Below are positions 25,800 to 35,189 of a stretch of DNA of 64,000 nucleotides, piece after piece. This DNA is from Spirosoma endbachense (GTDB lineage: Bacteria > Bacteroidota > Bacteroidia > Cytophagales > Spirosomataceae). The stretch's first letter is position 1, and each line of letters starts with the position of its first letter. A model generated the notes under the pieces. The model saw only the letters and a list, made by a program, of their open reading frames with translations. It ran no database searches and was not told where the DNA came from. Position numbers and translations under genes: made by a program. The stretch spans positions 6,685,018 to 6,749,017 of the forward strand of contig NZ_CP045997.1 in NCBI RefSeq assembly GCF_010233585.1, written 5' to 3'.

Positions 25800-28226
25800 T
25801 TACTTCAGTGTCATCGTTCTTTTTATGTGCTGGTTTTTGTCCTGCGCCGATTGAAGATAAACCAATTCTGTAAGTTGGCCCGTGCGCCATGTTTCAATCA
25901 TATTCTGGTAATTCGGGCTACCGGGATTACCCGATTGGCCGCCCGGATAAATGCCATGTGCGCTAGGTGTAGGTCCTAACTCAACCACCATCCGCCACGA
26001 CGGGCCAGTGCGTTCAGTAGTGGCATTGACAATACCGCTTCCCCCTCCGATCTGTACATTCAAGGCACTAAACGCATCTAAACCGGGCACTAAATGCCGA
26101 ATCGCGGTAGCTTTGTGGGTTCCCCATGCCCAGGCTGGCCCTATTGGGCCATGCTTTTTCGCGAGCGAATCACAGGTAGCCCGAAAACTGCTCGCCAACA
26201 CATCAGTCATCGTTTCAATAGGCCTGGTATTTACATTATCGAACCAATGGGCTTTAGGATCTCGCTCAATCAGACGTAACGTACGGTCGAAACTAGGCAG
26301 GCGTGTCAGCAGTGTATCGCCCCGATCAAATTCGTCTTTCCAGATCGCATCGTTTAGTTGCCGATTCCATTCCGTGAAAATCGTCGCGCCAATGGCACTT
26401 GTATCATTTTGATAATTCCAGCTTTTGAGAATTGTTAACGCCCTGGCCTGATCACCATTCAGGGTAGAAGCGTTAATAGTGGGAAGCAGTTTGGGAAGTG
26501 CCATGGCTGCCCTCAGATTATACAAGTCGTTCTGCAACTGGCGCATACTGTCTGTCGTAACACGCTGCATAGCGGCCAGGCGCTGGTTGATGCGAATGCC
26601 GCGCTCAGCGGGAGCAAACTGCCAGTTAATATAATACGGATAGCTGGGATCGGTAGAAAACTGGTTCGCTGAGCTAACGAATCCTCTCGGTGGATTTTTC
26701 ACCCGTGGATTTTGCGCCGGAGGAATCCAGCCTTGCCAGTCATGAGCGGGGTTTGTGCCATCCAGCAAGTATTTCCCCTGTTCTTTCCACTTCAACGGAA
26801 ACTTTCCGTTCGGAGAAATGGCAATGTCTTTATTGTTATCGGCGAATACAAAGTTCTGGGCCGGTGCTCCGTAGTAGGCCAATGCCTCTACATAATCGGT
26901 ATAGTTCTTTGCCCGGTTCAGGATGTAATAGCAACGAAGTTCATTCGTAGGTTCATGAGCAATCCAGCGGGCGGCATAACCCGACGGAATATTGGCCCGA
27001 AACCCTCGCTGCCCAGCCTGATTCACAATCGGGCCATGATGTGTATAATAAACGGTATCGATTACATCTGATTGACCCTTTACTTTGATCACTTCGAGCC
27101 GTCGACGCACGGGTTTCCATACTCCGCCGTGAAAATATTCCTGCTTACTGGCATCCCGAAACCGGATTTTATAAAAATCCAGCACATCGGCGCCAACATT
27201 GGTTACGCCCCAGGCAATATTTTTATTGAATCCAATAATCACACCGGGCGATCCGGGCAGCGAAACTCCACAAGCATTCATCGTAGGTGACACCAGTTGA
27301 ATTTGATACCAGATCGACGGAAGGCTCAGGGTCAGGTGTGGGTCGTTGGCCAAAATTGGGTAGCCCGTTGCCGATTTCTGTGCACCCACGGCCCAGTCGT
27401 TACTGCCAATAGCCGGATCACTGGCTGGCCAGTTCAGGGCCAGTGAATTCGCAATAGACCCCGAATCGGCTGATTTCGGAACGTTCAGAGGTTTAAAATC
27501 CCATTTCGTTCCGGGCGGAATGATCGGATCTTCGTGGTCAGGATAATCAGGAAAAAGGTCATTGGTAACAGCCGCGCCGAATTTCTGTCTGACATTACTC
27601 ATTTGCAGGTCATCAGCTCCGCTGGCCAGTGTACTGGTCATGGCTTTGAGCAAAAGCGCACATTTCAGAACCGACCACGGTTCGGGCGCATAGCCCAGCA
27701 GCTTGTATTCGATAGGATAATCGGCGGGTTTAAGTCGCGAAATCCAGGCATTGACACCAGCCGAATAGGCTTCAACAATCTGCTTTGCGATCGGATCACT
27801 CATCATAGCTTTCATCGCCTGTTCTGCTCCGTAAATCATACCGATCTCGCGATTGAATCGATCAAGCGGAAGAGCCCGGTCGCCAACTATTTCGGAGAGA
27901 CGCCCTGCAGCAGCATGAGTCTGAAACTCCATTTGCCAGAGCCGATCGCGGGCGGTAAGATACCCCTGCGCAAAATATACATCATGATCATTCTGGGCAA
28001 AGACATGCGGAACCGCCATGTCATCGAAGACGACCGTAACAGGAGCCTGGGTGCCATTTACGCTTATTTCCTCATCAGAATCAGGAACAGACTCCGCATT
28101 TTGCCAAAATCCAACAAAGGGGCTAAGTAATGGTCCAAACGCCGGAATGCTCCCCCAGGGACGATTTAATGCACAAACAACTAGTATTGCAATCAGAGAA
28201 ACTACAATAGCTTTTAGGTATCGCAT
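25800..28226 (-). CDS. penicillin acylase family N-terminal nucleophile hydrolase
   Basis: The 808-residue precursor has an N-terminal membrane or signal helix (residues 6-20), an alpha-chain region, and the autocleavage site before Ser275 in GSNDWAVG, which becomes the catalytic N-terminal nucleophile of the beta chain. The oxyanion region NDPHL follows. Family members hydrolyse amide bonds of penicillins, N-acyl homoserine lactones or other acylated amines, so the natural substrate is open. It is divergent from the sigma/FecR/SusCD locus, and the 168-base gap between them must hold promoters for both directions. Confidence 0.92.
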   Translation of the reverse strand: MRYLKAIVVSLIAILVVCALNRPWGSIPAFGPLLSPFVGFWQNAESVPDSDEEISVNGTQAPVTVVFDDMAVPHVFAQNDHDVYFAQGYLTARDRLWQMEFQTHAAAGRLSEIVGDRALPLDRFNREIGMIYGAEQAMKAMMSDPIAKQIVEAYSAGVNAWISRLKPADYPIEYKLLGYAPEPWSVLKCALLLKAMTSTLASGADDLQMSNVRQKFGAAVTNDLFPDYPDHEDPIIPPGTKWDFKPLNVPKSADSGSIANSLALNWPASDPAIGSNDWAVGAQKSATGYPILANDPHLTLSLPSIWYQIQLVSPTMNACGVSLPGSPGVIIGFNKNIAWGVTNVGADVLDFYKIRFRDASKQEYFHGGVWKPVRRRLEVIKVKGQSDVIDTVYYTHHGPIVNQAGQRGFRANIPSGYAARWIAHEPTNELRCYYILNRAKNYTDYVEALAYYGAPAQNFVFADNNKDIAISPNGKFPLKWKEQGKYLLDGTNPAHDWQGWIPPAQNPRVKNPPRGFVSSANQFSTDPSYPYYINWQFAPAERGIRINQRLAAMQRVTTDSMRQLQNDLYNLRAAMALPKLLPTINASTLNGDQARALTILKSWNYQNDTSAIGATIFTEWNRQLNDAIWKDEFDRGDTLLTRLPSFDRTLRLIERDPKAHWFDNVNTRPIETMTDVLASSFRATCDSLAKKHGPIGPAWAWGTHKATAIRHLVPGLDAFSALNVQIGGGSGIVNATTERTGPSWRMVVELGPTPSAHGIYPGGQSGNPGSPNYQNMIETWRTGQLTELVYLQSAQDKNQHIKRTMTLK

Positions 28227-28324
28227 GAAAAGGAAGGAGCAATTGAAGAAAATTTATTTTGCAATTTTACTATTGCATCCAGCAAATAAAAAGTATTCTT
28301 TTCCTAATCGCCATAATTCTTTAC

Positions 28325-28332
28325 TACATTTG
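28325..28332 (+). promoter_or_regulatory. -7 element upstream of the SusCD-linked sigma gene
   Basis: TACATTTG matches the TAnnTTTG consensus, 62 bases before the sigma factor ATG, in the AT-rich gap to the divergent acylase gene. No TTTG at -33. Confidence 0.35.
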
Positions 28333-28394
28333 CCAAAGCACTATTCAGTTGCCTTCTGAGTGTAACCGTTCGCAGTAATCCTGCATAAACTTCT

Positions 28395-28979
28395 ATGGAA
28401 CTGACGGATACGGAATTGACGCTTCGTTTGAAACAACACGACGAGGCCGCGTTCGAAACATTGTTTCGGCGGTACTATCGTTATCTCTACAGTATAGCTA
28501 TCCAATACGTGAAAGATCCGGACCTGGCAGAGGATGCTCTTCAGGAGGTGTACCTGAAACTATGGACGCACCGGGAACAATTAAACGAATCTCAATCGGT
28601 TAGAAACTATCTCGCAACAGCCATGCGCCATCAAATGATCAATACGCTCCGCGACGAAAAGCGGGCTATTTTGCGTCACCTCAGTCTTCAGGCTTCACGC
28701 CCCGATGTAGACACATCTACCGAGGAAACGCTGGTTCTGAGTGAGTACGGATCGGTAGTGCTTGATGGCCTGCGGCAGCTATCGGCCCAGCGCCGACTTG
28801 TGTTTCTGTTGCGCTCAGAGAAAGGACTAACCAACGAAGAAGTGGCCTCTCAGCTTCAAATTTCAATTAATACCGTGAAAGTACAGTATTACCATGCCTG
28901 CCGTTTTCTCCGCGACTATTTGCGGCAACACGCTGGTATTGAAGCCATGATTATATGGCTGGCCGTTTTTTTCAATTAA
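28395..28979 (+). CDS. ECF sigma factor of the SusC/D-linked type
   Basis: The 194-residue protein has sigma region 2 (DEAAFETLFRRYYRYLYSIA, then DLAEDALQEVYLKLWTHR) and region 4 (LSAQRRLVFLLRSEKGLTNEEVASQLQISINTVKVQ). Its C-terminal tail is hydrophobic (EAMIIWLAVFFN), as in many Bacteroidota sigma factors paired with FecR. The FecR gene follows after 82 bases and SusC/D after that, the classic trans-envelope signalling order. It is expected to transcribe the SusC/D genes when substrate is bound. Confidence 0.95.
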   Translation: MELTDTELTLRLKQHDEAAFETLFRRYYRYLYSIAIQYVKDPDLAEDALQEVYLKLWTHREQLNESQSVRNYLATAMRHQMINTLRDEKRAILRHLSLQASRPDVDTSTEETLVLSEYGSVVLDGLRQLSAQRRLVFLLRSEKGLTNEEVASQLQISINTVKVQYYHACRFLRDYLRQHAGIEAMIIWLAVFFN

Positions 28980-29061
28980 TCCAGATTTTTTTTCATTTCC
29001 AATAATACTTCCTGCTTCGGGTGGTGTATAGGGAGCATATGGCTTTCCTACGCCTACACCT

Positions 29062-30075
29062 ATGACTGAAGCATTACTCCAAAAGTACTTCGCCAACCAG
29101 GTCACGCCCGATGAAGCCCGGCGTGTGCTAGCCTGGTTTGACACCGAAGACGGTCAGACCTATCTGACATGGCGACTTAACGACCAGCTTAGTAGTACAG
29201 ACTGGCACGCTCCTCCCGGCGTTCCTACGCCCGATGCCGACCAGATGCTGCATGCGATGCGGCAACGAATGGCCGATCGTTCAACAGACCAGGAAACATC
29301 CGTTCGGCGGCTTGGCTGGTTTAGTCAGCCAATGCGATGGGCTGCGGTTTTGGCAGGTGCTCTCTTGCTGGCAACAGCCGCCTTCTTTGGTTATCGTGAG
29401 CTATATCCGGTCGATTTGATTCAGCACACCGCTTATGGCAAAACAACCCGACTGACCTTGTCGGATGGTTCAATGGTAACGCTCAATGGCAATAGCTGTC
29501 TGCGTTATGCACCCCACTGGAAAAGCGGCCAAATCCGGGAAGTATGGCTCAGTGGTGAAGGTTTCTTTCATGTAACGCACCAGCGAAATCACGAACGCTT
29601 TGTCGTACACCTGCCTAATAAGCTCAACATTGAAGTTTTAGGCACTCAGTTCAACGTGCTGGCACGAGAAAGCCGGGCAAAAGTGGTGCTGAACAACGGT
29701 AAAATTCAGCTTGATGTGGGCGAACGATCCAAAGACAAGCTGATTATGAAACCGGGCGATCTGGTATATGCCGATGTGAAAACGAAGGAATACTACCGAA
29801 AGCGCGTAGACCCGGCCGCTCAATCTGCCTGGCAGACTGGCAAGCTGAAATTCGAGGGAACCAGCTTACGAGAAATAGCCCAGATGCTGGAAGATACCTA
29901 CGGTGTAACAGTAGTCATCAACGATCCTGATCTGCGTCGACAAACGCTGTCTGGCACCATTCCAAACCAGTCGATGCAAACCATTCTGAATGGCCTTTCA
30001 ACGCTGTTCGATCTCCATATTACTCAACAAAACAATCAAATTATTTTTCAACGAACCAGCCTACCACAACCATGA
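29062..30075 (+). CDS. FecR family anti-sigma factor
   Basis: The 337-residue protein has a short cytoplasmic N-terminal domain, one membrane helix (about residues 92-112), a periplasmic FecR domain (HTAYGKTTRLTLSDGSMVTLNGNSCLRY and EVWLSGEGFFHVTH) and a C-terminal DUF4974 domain (LKFEGTSLREIAQMLEDTYGV). In this family the periplasmic part contacts the STN domain of the partner SusC-like protein and the cytoplasmic part holds the sigma factor. Its stop codon overlaps the susC-like start by four bases (ATGA), so the two proteins are made in step. Confidence 0.94.
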   Translation: MTEALLQKYFANQVTPDEARRVLAWFDTEDGQTYLTWRLNDQLSSTDWHAPPGVPTPDADQMLHAMRQRMADRSTDQETSVRRLGWFSQPMRWAAVLAGALLLATAAFFGYRELYPVDLIQHTAYGKTTRLTLSDGSMVTLNGNSCLRYAPHWKSGQIREVWLSGEGFFHVTHQRNHERFVVHLPNKLNIEVLGTQFNVLARESRAKVVLNNGKIQLDVGERSKDKLIMKPGDLVYADVKTKEYYRKRVDPAAQSAWQTGKLKFEGTSLREIAQMLEDTYGVTVVINDPDLRRQTLSGTIPNQSMQTILNGLSTLFDLHITQQNNQIIFQRTSLPQP

Positions 30076-33000
30076 ATAAAAAATTAATTGCACTCGGATC
30101 GTTGTTTGTGGCCGGTATTTTGCCCGTACGGGCTCAGCTACTGGCCTCCAGCGACCGCTTTGCTACATATCAAAGCCGGGAAGTAGATACCCGCCTGATT
30201 ACCTTACGCAGTGCCCTTGCCGAACTGGAACAGTATTATAGTGTTTCGTTCATTTACCCGACCAATCTGGTTGACACAAAAGTAGTGATGGTCAACCGCC
30301 ATAGTCAGAATCTGGAGGCTGAATTAACCAGTTTACTGGCCAATAAAGGATTAACCTATCGCAAGGTTCAGCCTAACTTCTACGCTATAGTATCGGCCGA
30401 TAAAGGGAAAAATCCCCGGCTTTTTCGAAAAATCGAACAAATTGAAACCAAAACCAGCACCGATCAGGCCCAAACACCCGTAAACATACCCGAACGGACC
30501 ATCGATAAATTGGAACGGAGTGGCTGGTCAATGACATCGGCCAAACCACTGGCGGATATCAATGGGAAAGTATCCGACAAAAACGGACAGGGTATTCCGG
30601 GAGTTAGCGTCATTATTAAAGGGACCAATCGCGGTACAACCACCAATGCCAGTGGCGAGTATAGTTTGAATGCGGCCAATAATGCCATACTGGTTTTCAG
30701 CTTTGTAGGCTATACATCGCAGGAAGTTCCGGTATCAAACCGAAGCCAGATTAACATAACGATGCTCGACGATGTGAAAGCCCTCAGCGAAGTCGTTGTT
30801 GTTGGGTATGGCACCCAGAAGCGGGCATCAGTTACCGGTGCCATCTCGTCGGTATCGGCACAGGAAGTTACTCAATTGCCCGTGCCTAGTGTTGAGCAGG
30901 CCATTCAGGGGCGGGTGCCGGGCGTCACTGTAACGGCAAATGGTTCGCCGGGCGAAACACCGATTGTACGTATTCGAGGGATTGGCTCGATCAATTACGC
31001 GGCTAATCCGCTATACGTGATCGACGGTTTTCCAACGAGTGATCTCAATAACTTTGATACACGCGATATTGAGTCTGTAGACGTCCTGAAAGACGCTTCA
31101 TCGGCGGCAATTTATGGGTCACGGGCGGCCAACGGTGTCATTATTGTTACCACGAAGAAAGGCAGTGGCGATGGAAAGCTACACGTCAATTATGATGGCT
31201 ACGTTGGTACTCAGACTGCCTGGCGGCAGCTTGACCTGCTGAATCGGGATGAATACCTCCAGTTCGGCACCGCGCTGCGTACGAATGCCGGACAGCCGAT
31301 TCCGGCCCGGTTTAACAACATGAATCAGCCGATCTATGCCGGAACAACGCAAACGTACGCGCAAACCGATACCGACTGGCAGAAGGCCGTTTTCCGCAAT
31401 GCGCCCATCACACAACACAGCGTTCAGCTGTCGGGTGGAAATGAGCGGTCACGATTCTATTCGTCGGTGGGTTATTTTAATCAGCAGGGGATTATGATTG
31501 GTACAGGTTACAAACGGGGAAACTTCCGCATCAACTCCGACCATATCATCAGCAAGCGTTTTTCGTTCGGTCAAAACCTGACGATATCCTACGACGATAA
31601 GCTCAATGAAGTTAGTGCGGGCGGGCGAACACAGGTTCAGAACATGATTCGGATGACGCCCTACATGCCCATTGAAGATCCGACTTTGGCAGGTGGCTAT
31701 CGTGGTCCGGATGGTTCCGACGGTACTGACCCCCAAAACCCCGTACGGGCTGCCTTACAGGACCAAAGCAACACCCAGCGCATGAAAATTCTGGGTAGTG
31801 CCTATATTGACGTTAAACTCATTGATGGATTGACCTATCGACTGCGTGGCGGCATTGACTACGTAACGGCCCGGACTTATTCGTTCCTGCCGATTTACAG
31901 TGAGAGTTTCAATGCCCGTGCGCTGGCCCAGTTGTCAGACGACCGTCTCACTTACGCTTCACCGCTGATTTCGAACCAGCTGACGTATGAGAAAGTATTC
32001 GGCAAACATTCCATCAATGCTGTGGTGGTAGCCGAACGGCAGGCGGGCAGAACCCTCGAAATCATTGGAACAGGCCAGGCAACGTCGAACACGATCCGCG
32101 AATTAAACGCGGTTGTCAGTACCAGTGCGGGCCTGAGTGGCACACGGTCAGAAAACATACTGGAATCTTATCTGGGACGTATCAACTATGAATATGCCGG
32201 TAAATATTTAGTTGGGGCATCGTTCCGTCGTGATGGATCATCTCGGTTTGCGCCTGGCAACAAATGGGGCAACTTCCCCTCCGTGTCGGCAGGCTGGCGT
32301 ATCAGTGAAGAAGCATTCCTCAAAAATATACCGACCATCTCAGAGTTAAAGCTGCGGGCCAGTTATGGTACAATGGGCTTCAATGGCATCGGCGATTACT
32401 CCTGGCAGGTAGCGGTTTCGCAAAATACCAACGCCATTTTTGGTGACAGTCGCACACAGGGAACCTACTTCGATCGCCTGGGCAATACTAACTTACGCTG
32501 GGAAGTAACGAAGATGAGCAACTTTGGTCTGGATTTGGGGCTGCTCAACAACAGCATTACGTTATCTGCCGAAGTGTATCAGCGGAATACAGATGGATTA
32601 ATTCTGAATCAGCCGATTGCGCCTTCGATTGGTTACACCCAATCACCCATTGTGAACGTAGGCAGCATGCGTAATAATGGCGTGGAATTGCAATTAGGCT
32701 ATAACAAGACGAAAGGTGCCTTACGATTTAATGCGTCCGGTAACATTAGTTTCATCAGTAACAAAGTCCTGAGTCTGGGGCCAACGGTATCACCCCTACT
32801 GAACGGTGCCAATGCTGACTACGGCGGGGGCGACATTACCCGCACTGAAGCCGGGCAGTCAATTCAGTATTTCTATGGCTATAAGGTAGTGGGTATTTTC
32901 CAGACAGCGGATGAGATCAAAGCAGCCCCAACGCAGGACAATGCCAAACCCGGTGACATTCGATTTGCTGACATAAATAATGATGGCAAAATTGACGCAA

Positions 33001-33548
33001 GTGACCGCGTGAATCTGGGCAGTTTTCTACCAAAATTTACCTATGGGCTAAACCTGTCAGCCAATTACCGGGGTTTCGATCTGTCGCTGTTTTTCCAGGG
33101 CGTGCAGGGTAATAAGATCTATAACGGCGTAAAAGTCCTTGAACAGGGAATGTTGCGGTTGTTCAATTCAGGTACGGATGTACTTCGTGCCTGGACACCC
33201 ACAAACACCAATACCGACGTACCGCGTGCTGTTGACGGCGATCCTAATGGAAACACCCGCACCTCGGACCGCTTTATTGAAGATGGCTCCTACCTGCGAC
33301 TGAAGAACCTCAGTATTGGTTATACTGTACCCGCGGCAGCTTTGCAATCATTCTCGCGTGGAACCCTCAGCCGGGCACGGCTCTACGTAGCCTCGACGAA
33401 CCTGCTGACGTTTACGAAATATACCGGCTACGATCCCGAAGTTGGCTCACGTACCAGCAACACCAATCCAACACTGACCAATGGCATTGACTATGGTCAG
33501 TTTCCACAGGCTCGCTCATTTATGGTCGGGTTACAACTTGGTTTTTAA
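30072..33548 (+). CDS. SusC/RagA-like TonB-dependent transporter with STN domain
   Basis: The 1158-residue protein has, in order: a signal sequence, an STN (secretin/TonB N-terminal) domain (about residues 40-110), a carboxypeptidase-like domain (about 165-240, with GKVSDKNGQGIPGVSVIIKGT), the SusC motif SEVVVVGYGTQKRASVTGAI, a TonB plug with the SusC pattern NPLYVIDGFP and KDASSAAIYGSRAANGVI, and a barrel ending in Phe (SFMVGLQLGF). The STN domain is the part that signals to FecR, so this is a transducing transporter. Together with SusD it imports an oligomer, typically a glycan; no degradative enzyme in the locus identifies which. Confidence 0.96.
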   Translation: MNKKLIALGSLFVAGILPVRAQLLASSDRFATYQSREVDTRLITLRSALAELEQYYSVSFIYPTNLVDTKVVMVNRHSQNLEAELTSLLANKGLTYRKVQPNFYAIVSADKGKNPRLFRKIEQIETKTSTDQAQTPVNIPERTIDKLERSGWSMTSAKPLADINGKVSDKNGQGIPGVSVIIKGTNRGTTTNASGEYSLNAANNAILVFSFVGYTSQEVPVSNRSQINITMLDDVKALSEVVVVGYGTQKRASVTGAISSVSAQEVTQLPVPSVEQAIQGRVPGVTVTANGSPGETPIVRIRGIGSINYAANPLYVIDGFPTSDLNNFDTRDIESVDVLKDASSAAIYGSRAANGVIIVTTKKGSGDGKLHVNYDGYVGTQTAWRQLDLLNRDEYLQFGTALRTNAGQPIPARFNNMNQPIYAGTTQTYAQTDTDWQKAVFRNAPITQHSVQLSGGNERSRFYSSVGYFNQQGIMIGTGYKRGNFRINSDHIISKRFSFGQNLTISYDDKLNEVSAGGRTQVQNMIRMTPYMPIEDPTLAGGYRGPDGSDGTDPQNPVRAALQDQSNTQRMKILGSAYIDVKLIDGLTYRLRGGIDYVTARTYSFLPIYSESFNARALAQLSDDRLTYASPLISNQLTYEKVFGKHSINAVVVAERQAGRTLEIIGTGQATSNTIRELNAVVSTSAGLSGTRSENILESYLGRINYEYAGKYLVGASFRRDGSSRFAPGNKWGNFPSVSAGWRISEEAFLKNIPTISELKLRASYGTMGFNGIGDYSWQVAVSQNTNAIFGDSRTQGTYFDRLGNTNLRWEVTKMSNFGLDLGLLNNSITLSAEVYQRNTDGLILNQPIAPSIGYTQSPIVNVGSMRNNGVELQLGYNKTKGALRFNASGNISFISNKVLSLGPTVSPLLNGANADYGGGDITRTEAGQSIQYFYGYKVVGIFQTADEIKAAPTQDNAKPGDIRFADINNDGKIDASDRVNLGSFLPKFTYGLNLSANYRGFDLSLFFQGVQGNKIYNGVKVLEQGMLRLFNSGTDVLRAWTPTNTNTDVPRAVDGDPNGNTRTSDRFIEDGSYLRLKNLSIGYTVPAAALQSFSRGTLSRARLYVASTNLLTFTKYTGYDPEVGSRTSNTNPTLTNGIDYGQFPQARSFMVGLQLGF

Positions 33549-33574
33549 CGAACGAGACAAAAAACAAAGTCACT

Positions 33575-35110
33575 ATGAAATCTACATACTGGTACACAGG
33601 TATAGTGGCAATGGGGCTGTTCTTCGGATGCAGCACCAGTAGCCTCGACAAAGTGAATCCTAATCAGGTTATTACCGATAATTATTATAAAACGTCCGAT
33701 GAACTGCTTAAAGGTGTCAATTCGGTATATGCAATTTGGCAAAGTGCAAATCTGACTGGCCGGGAGTGGTTTTTCCTGAACGATCTCCGCTCCGACGACG
33801 TAGCAACGGGGGGAGGTCAGTTGGAAGCGCCCCGAAGTCAAATCCTGATTGGGGCTCAAAATCCGACAAATGCGGTAGCGTTTTCTGTTTGGAATGGGCT
33901 GTACCGGACCATACACCGGGCAAACGTAGTGATTGACAACGGTGCTACCGTCAAGGACAATCCAACGCTGGCCAAGCGGGTCGTAGCTGAAGCTAAATTT
34001 CTACGGGCGCTGGCTTATTTCGATCTGGTCACTATCTGGGGAGCCGTTCCGATGTATACTGACTATGTAACGAACGTCGATGGAACCAAGCCGAAATCCT
34101 CCGTAGATGATATTTACACGCTGCTAACGACCGATTTGCTGGCGATTCAGGCCGATCTACCCGCCAGTTTCAGTGGAGCCGACCTTGGCCGGTCAACCAA
34201 AGGAGCTGTCCAGGCACTGCTGGCACGGGTGTATATGCAAAAAGGCGACTATGCGAACGCTAAAACCCAGCTTCAGTCGATCATTAGTTCGGGTACCTAC
34301 AAGCTGACCGATGAGTATATGGACAACTTCATCGAAGAAACTGAATTCAATTCAGAGTCAATCTTTGAAATCGGGTTTTCGCTGGTTGGCGGGTTTAACT
34401 GGGACGCTGATGGTAATGATAACGGCGCGAATGAAAACATGACCCGGAGTCAGGAGTACTCAGCCATTGGCTGGCGCAACCTGATTCCATCGGAGACCTT
34501 AGTAGCCGAATATGAACATACGGCAAAAGGCGATGCCAAAACCGACCCGCGTCTGAAATTCAATTTCTATTTCATTGGCGATACGTACAATAATGGCCTG
34601 AATACCCTGATGGATTCGCAGGTTCAGGGCAATACGATCCTCTTCAATGGCGTAGCGCAGAAAATTAGCTGGCGGAAGTATACGGCGATGTATAAAAACA
34701 ACGAAACCTTTTATACATCGGGCATCAATATGCGGCTGATTCGTTATGCGGAGGTACTCCTGATGATGGCTGAAACCGAAAACGAAACGGGCAATATGGC
34801 GAATGCGATCACACTGCTCAATCAGATTCGGGCCAGAAAAAGCGTTGCGATGCCTGCTTATCCGACGGCGAAATATCCAGTCAATAGCAAGGATGAAGTA
34901 CTCCGTGCCATCATGCATGAAAAGCGGGTCGAGCAGGCGGGTGAGCAAATCCGTAATCGTGACATTCTGCGTTGGCGGGCACAGAACAAGCTCAAAACAG
35001 AACCTTTTTCGTATTTCGTGAAAGGCAAGCAGGAACTGATGCCTATTCCACAACAGGAACTGGACAATAACAGTAAACTGAGCCAGAAGGATCAGAATCC
35101 GGGCTATTAA
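33575..35110 (+). CDS. SusD/RagB-like surface lipoprotein
   Basis: The 511-residue lipoprotein has the lipobox LFFGCST and the SusD pattern: TPR-like helices (AEAKFLRALAYFDLVTIWGAVPMYT, QALLARVYMQKGDYANAKTQL), a variable central domain and the C-terminal block with RYAEVLLMMAETENETG, DEVLRAIMHEKRVEQAGEQ and the ending PIPQQELDNNSKLSQKDQNPGY. It binds substrate at the surface and acts as the lid of the SusC transporter encoded 27 bases upstream. A stem-loop follows it. Confidence 0.95.
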   Translation: MKSTYWYTGIVAMGLFFGCSTSSLDKVNPNQVITDNYYKTSDELLKGVNSVYAIWQSANLTGREWFFLNDLRSDDVATGGGQLEAPRSQILIGAQNPTNAVAFSVWNGLYRTIHRANVVIDNGATVKDNPTLAKRVVAEAKFLRALAYFDLVTIWGAVPMYTDYVTNVDGTKPKSSVDDIYTLLTTDLLAIQADLPASFSGADLGRSTKGAVQALLARVYMQKGDYANAKTQLQSIISSGTYKLTDEYMDNFIEETEFNSESIFEIGFSLVGGFNWDADGNDNGANENMTRSQEYSAIGWRNLIPSETLVAEYEHTAKGDAKTDPRLKFNFYFIGDTYNNGLNTLMDSQVQGNTILFNGVAQKISWRKYTAMYKNNETFYTSGINMRLIRYAEVLLMMAETENETGNMANAITLLNQIRARKSVAMPAYPTAKYPVNSKDEVLRAIMHEKRVEQAGEQIRNRDILRWRAQNKLKTEPFSYFVKGKQELMPIPQQELDNNSKLSQKDQNPGY

Positions 35111-35135
35111 CTCAACCAAGTAAAAGTAGAGGGTT

Positions 35136-35174
35136 AAATCCCCGGCTGGCCTTCGTTGCTGAGCCGGGGATTTT
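35136..35174 (+). terminator. terminator-like hairpin after susD
   Basis: A perfect 12-base GC-rich stem (35136-35147 with 35162-35173) is followed by only a short T tract, so it may end or reduce transcription into the next gene. Confidence 0.6.
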
Positions 35175-35189
35175 GTCTATATTTCGATT

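Noticed and set aside
27534..28130. 198-codon open frame antisense to the penicillin-acylase gene
   Set aside because: It mirrors the coding frame of the acylase and has no domain, ribosome-binding context or neighbour support.
34499..35119. 206-codon open frame antisense to susD
   Set aside because: It is the complement of a strongly supported SusD gene with family motifs; the reverse frame has none.
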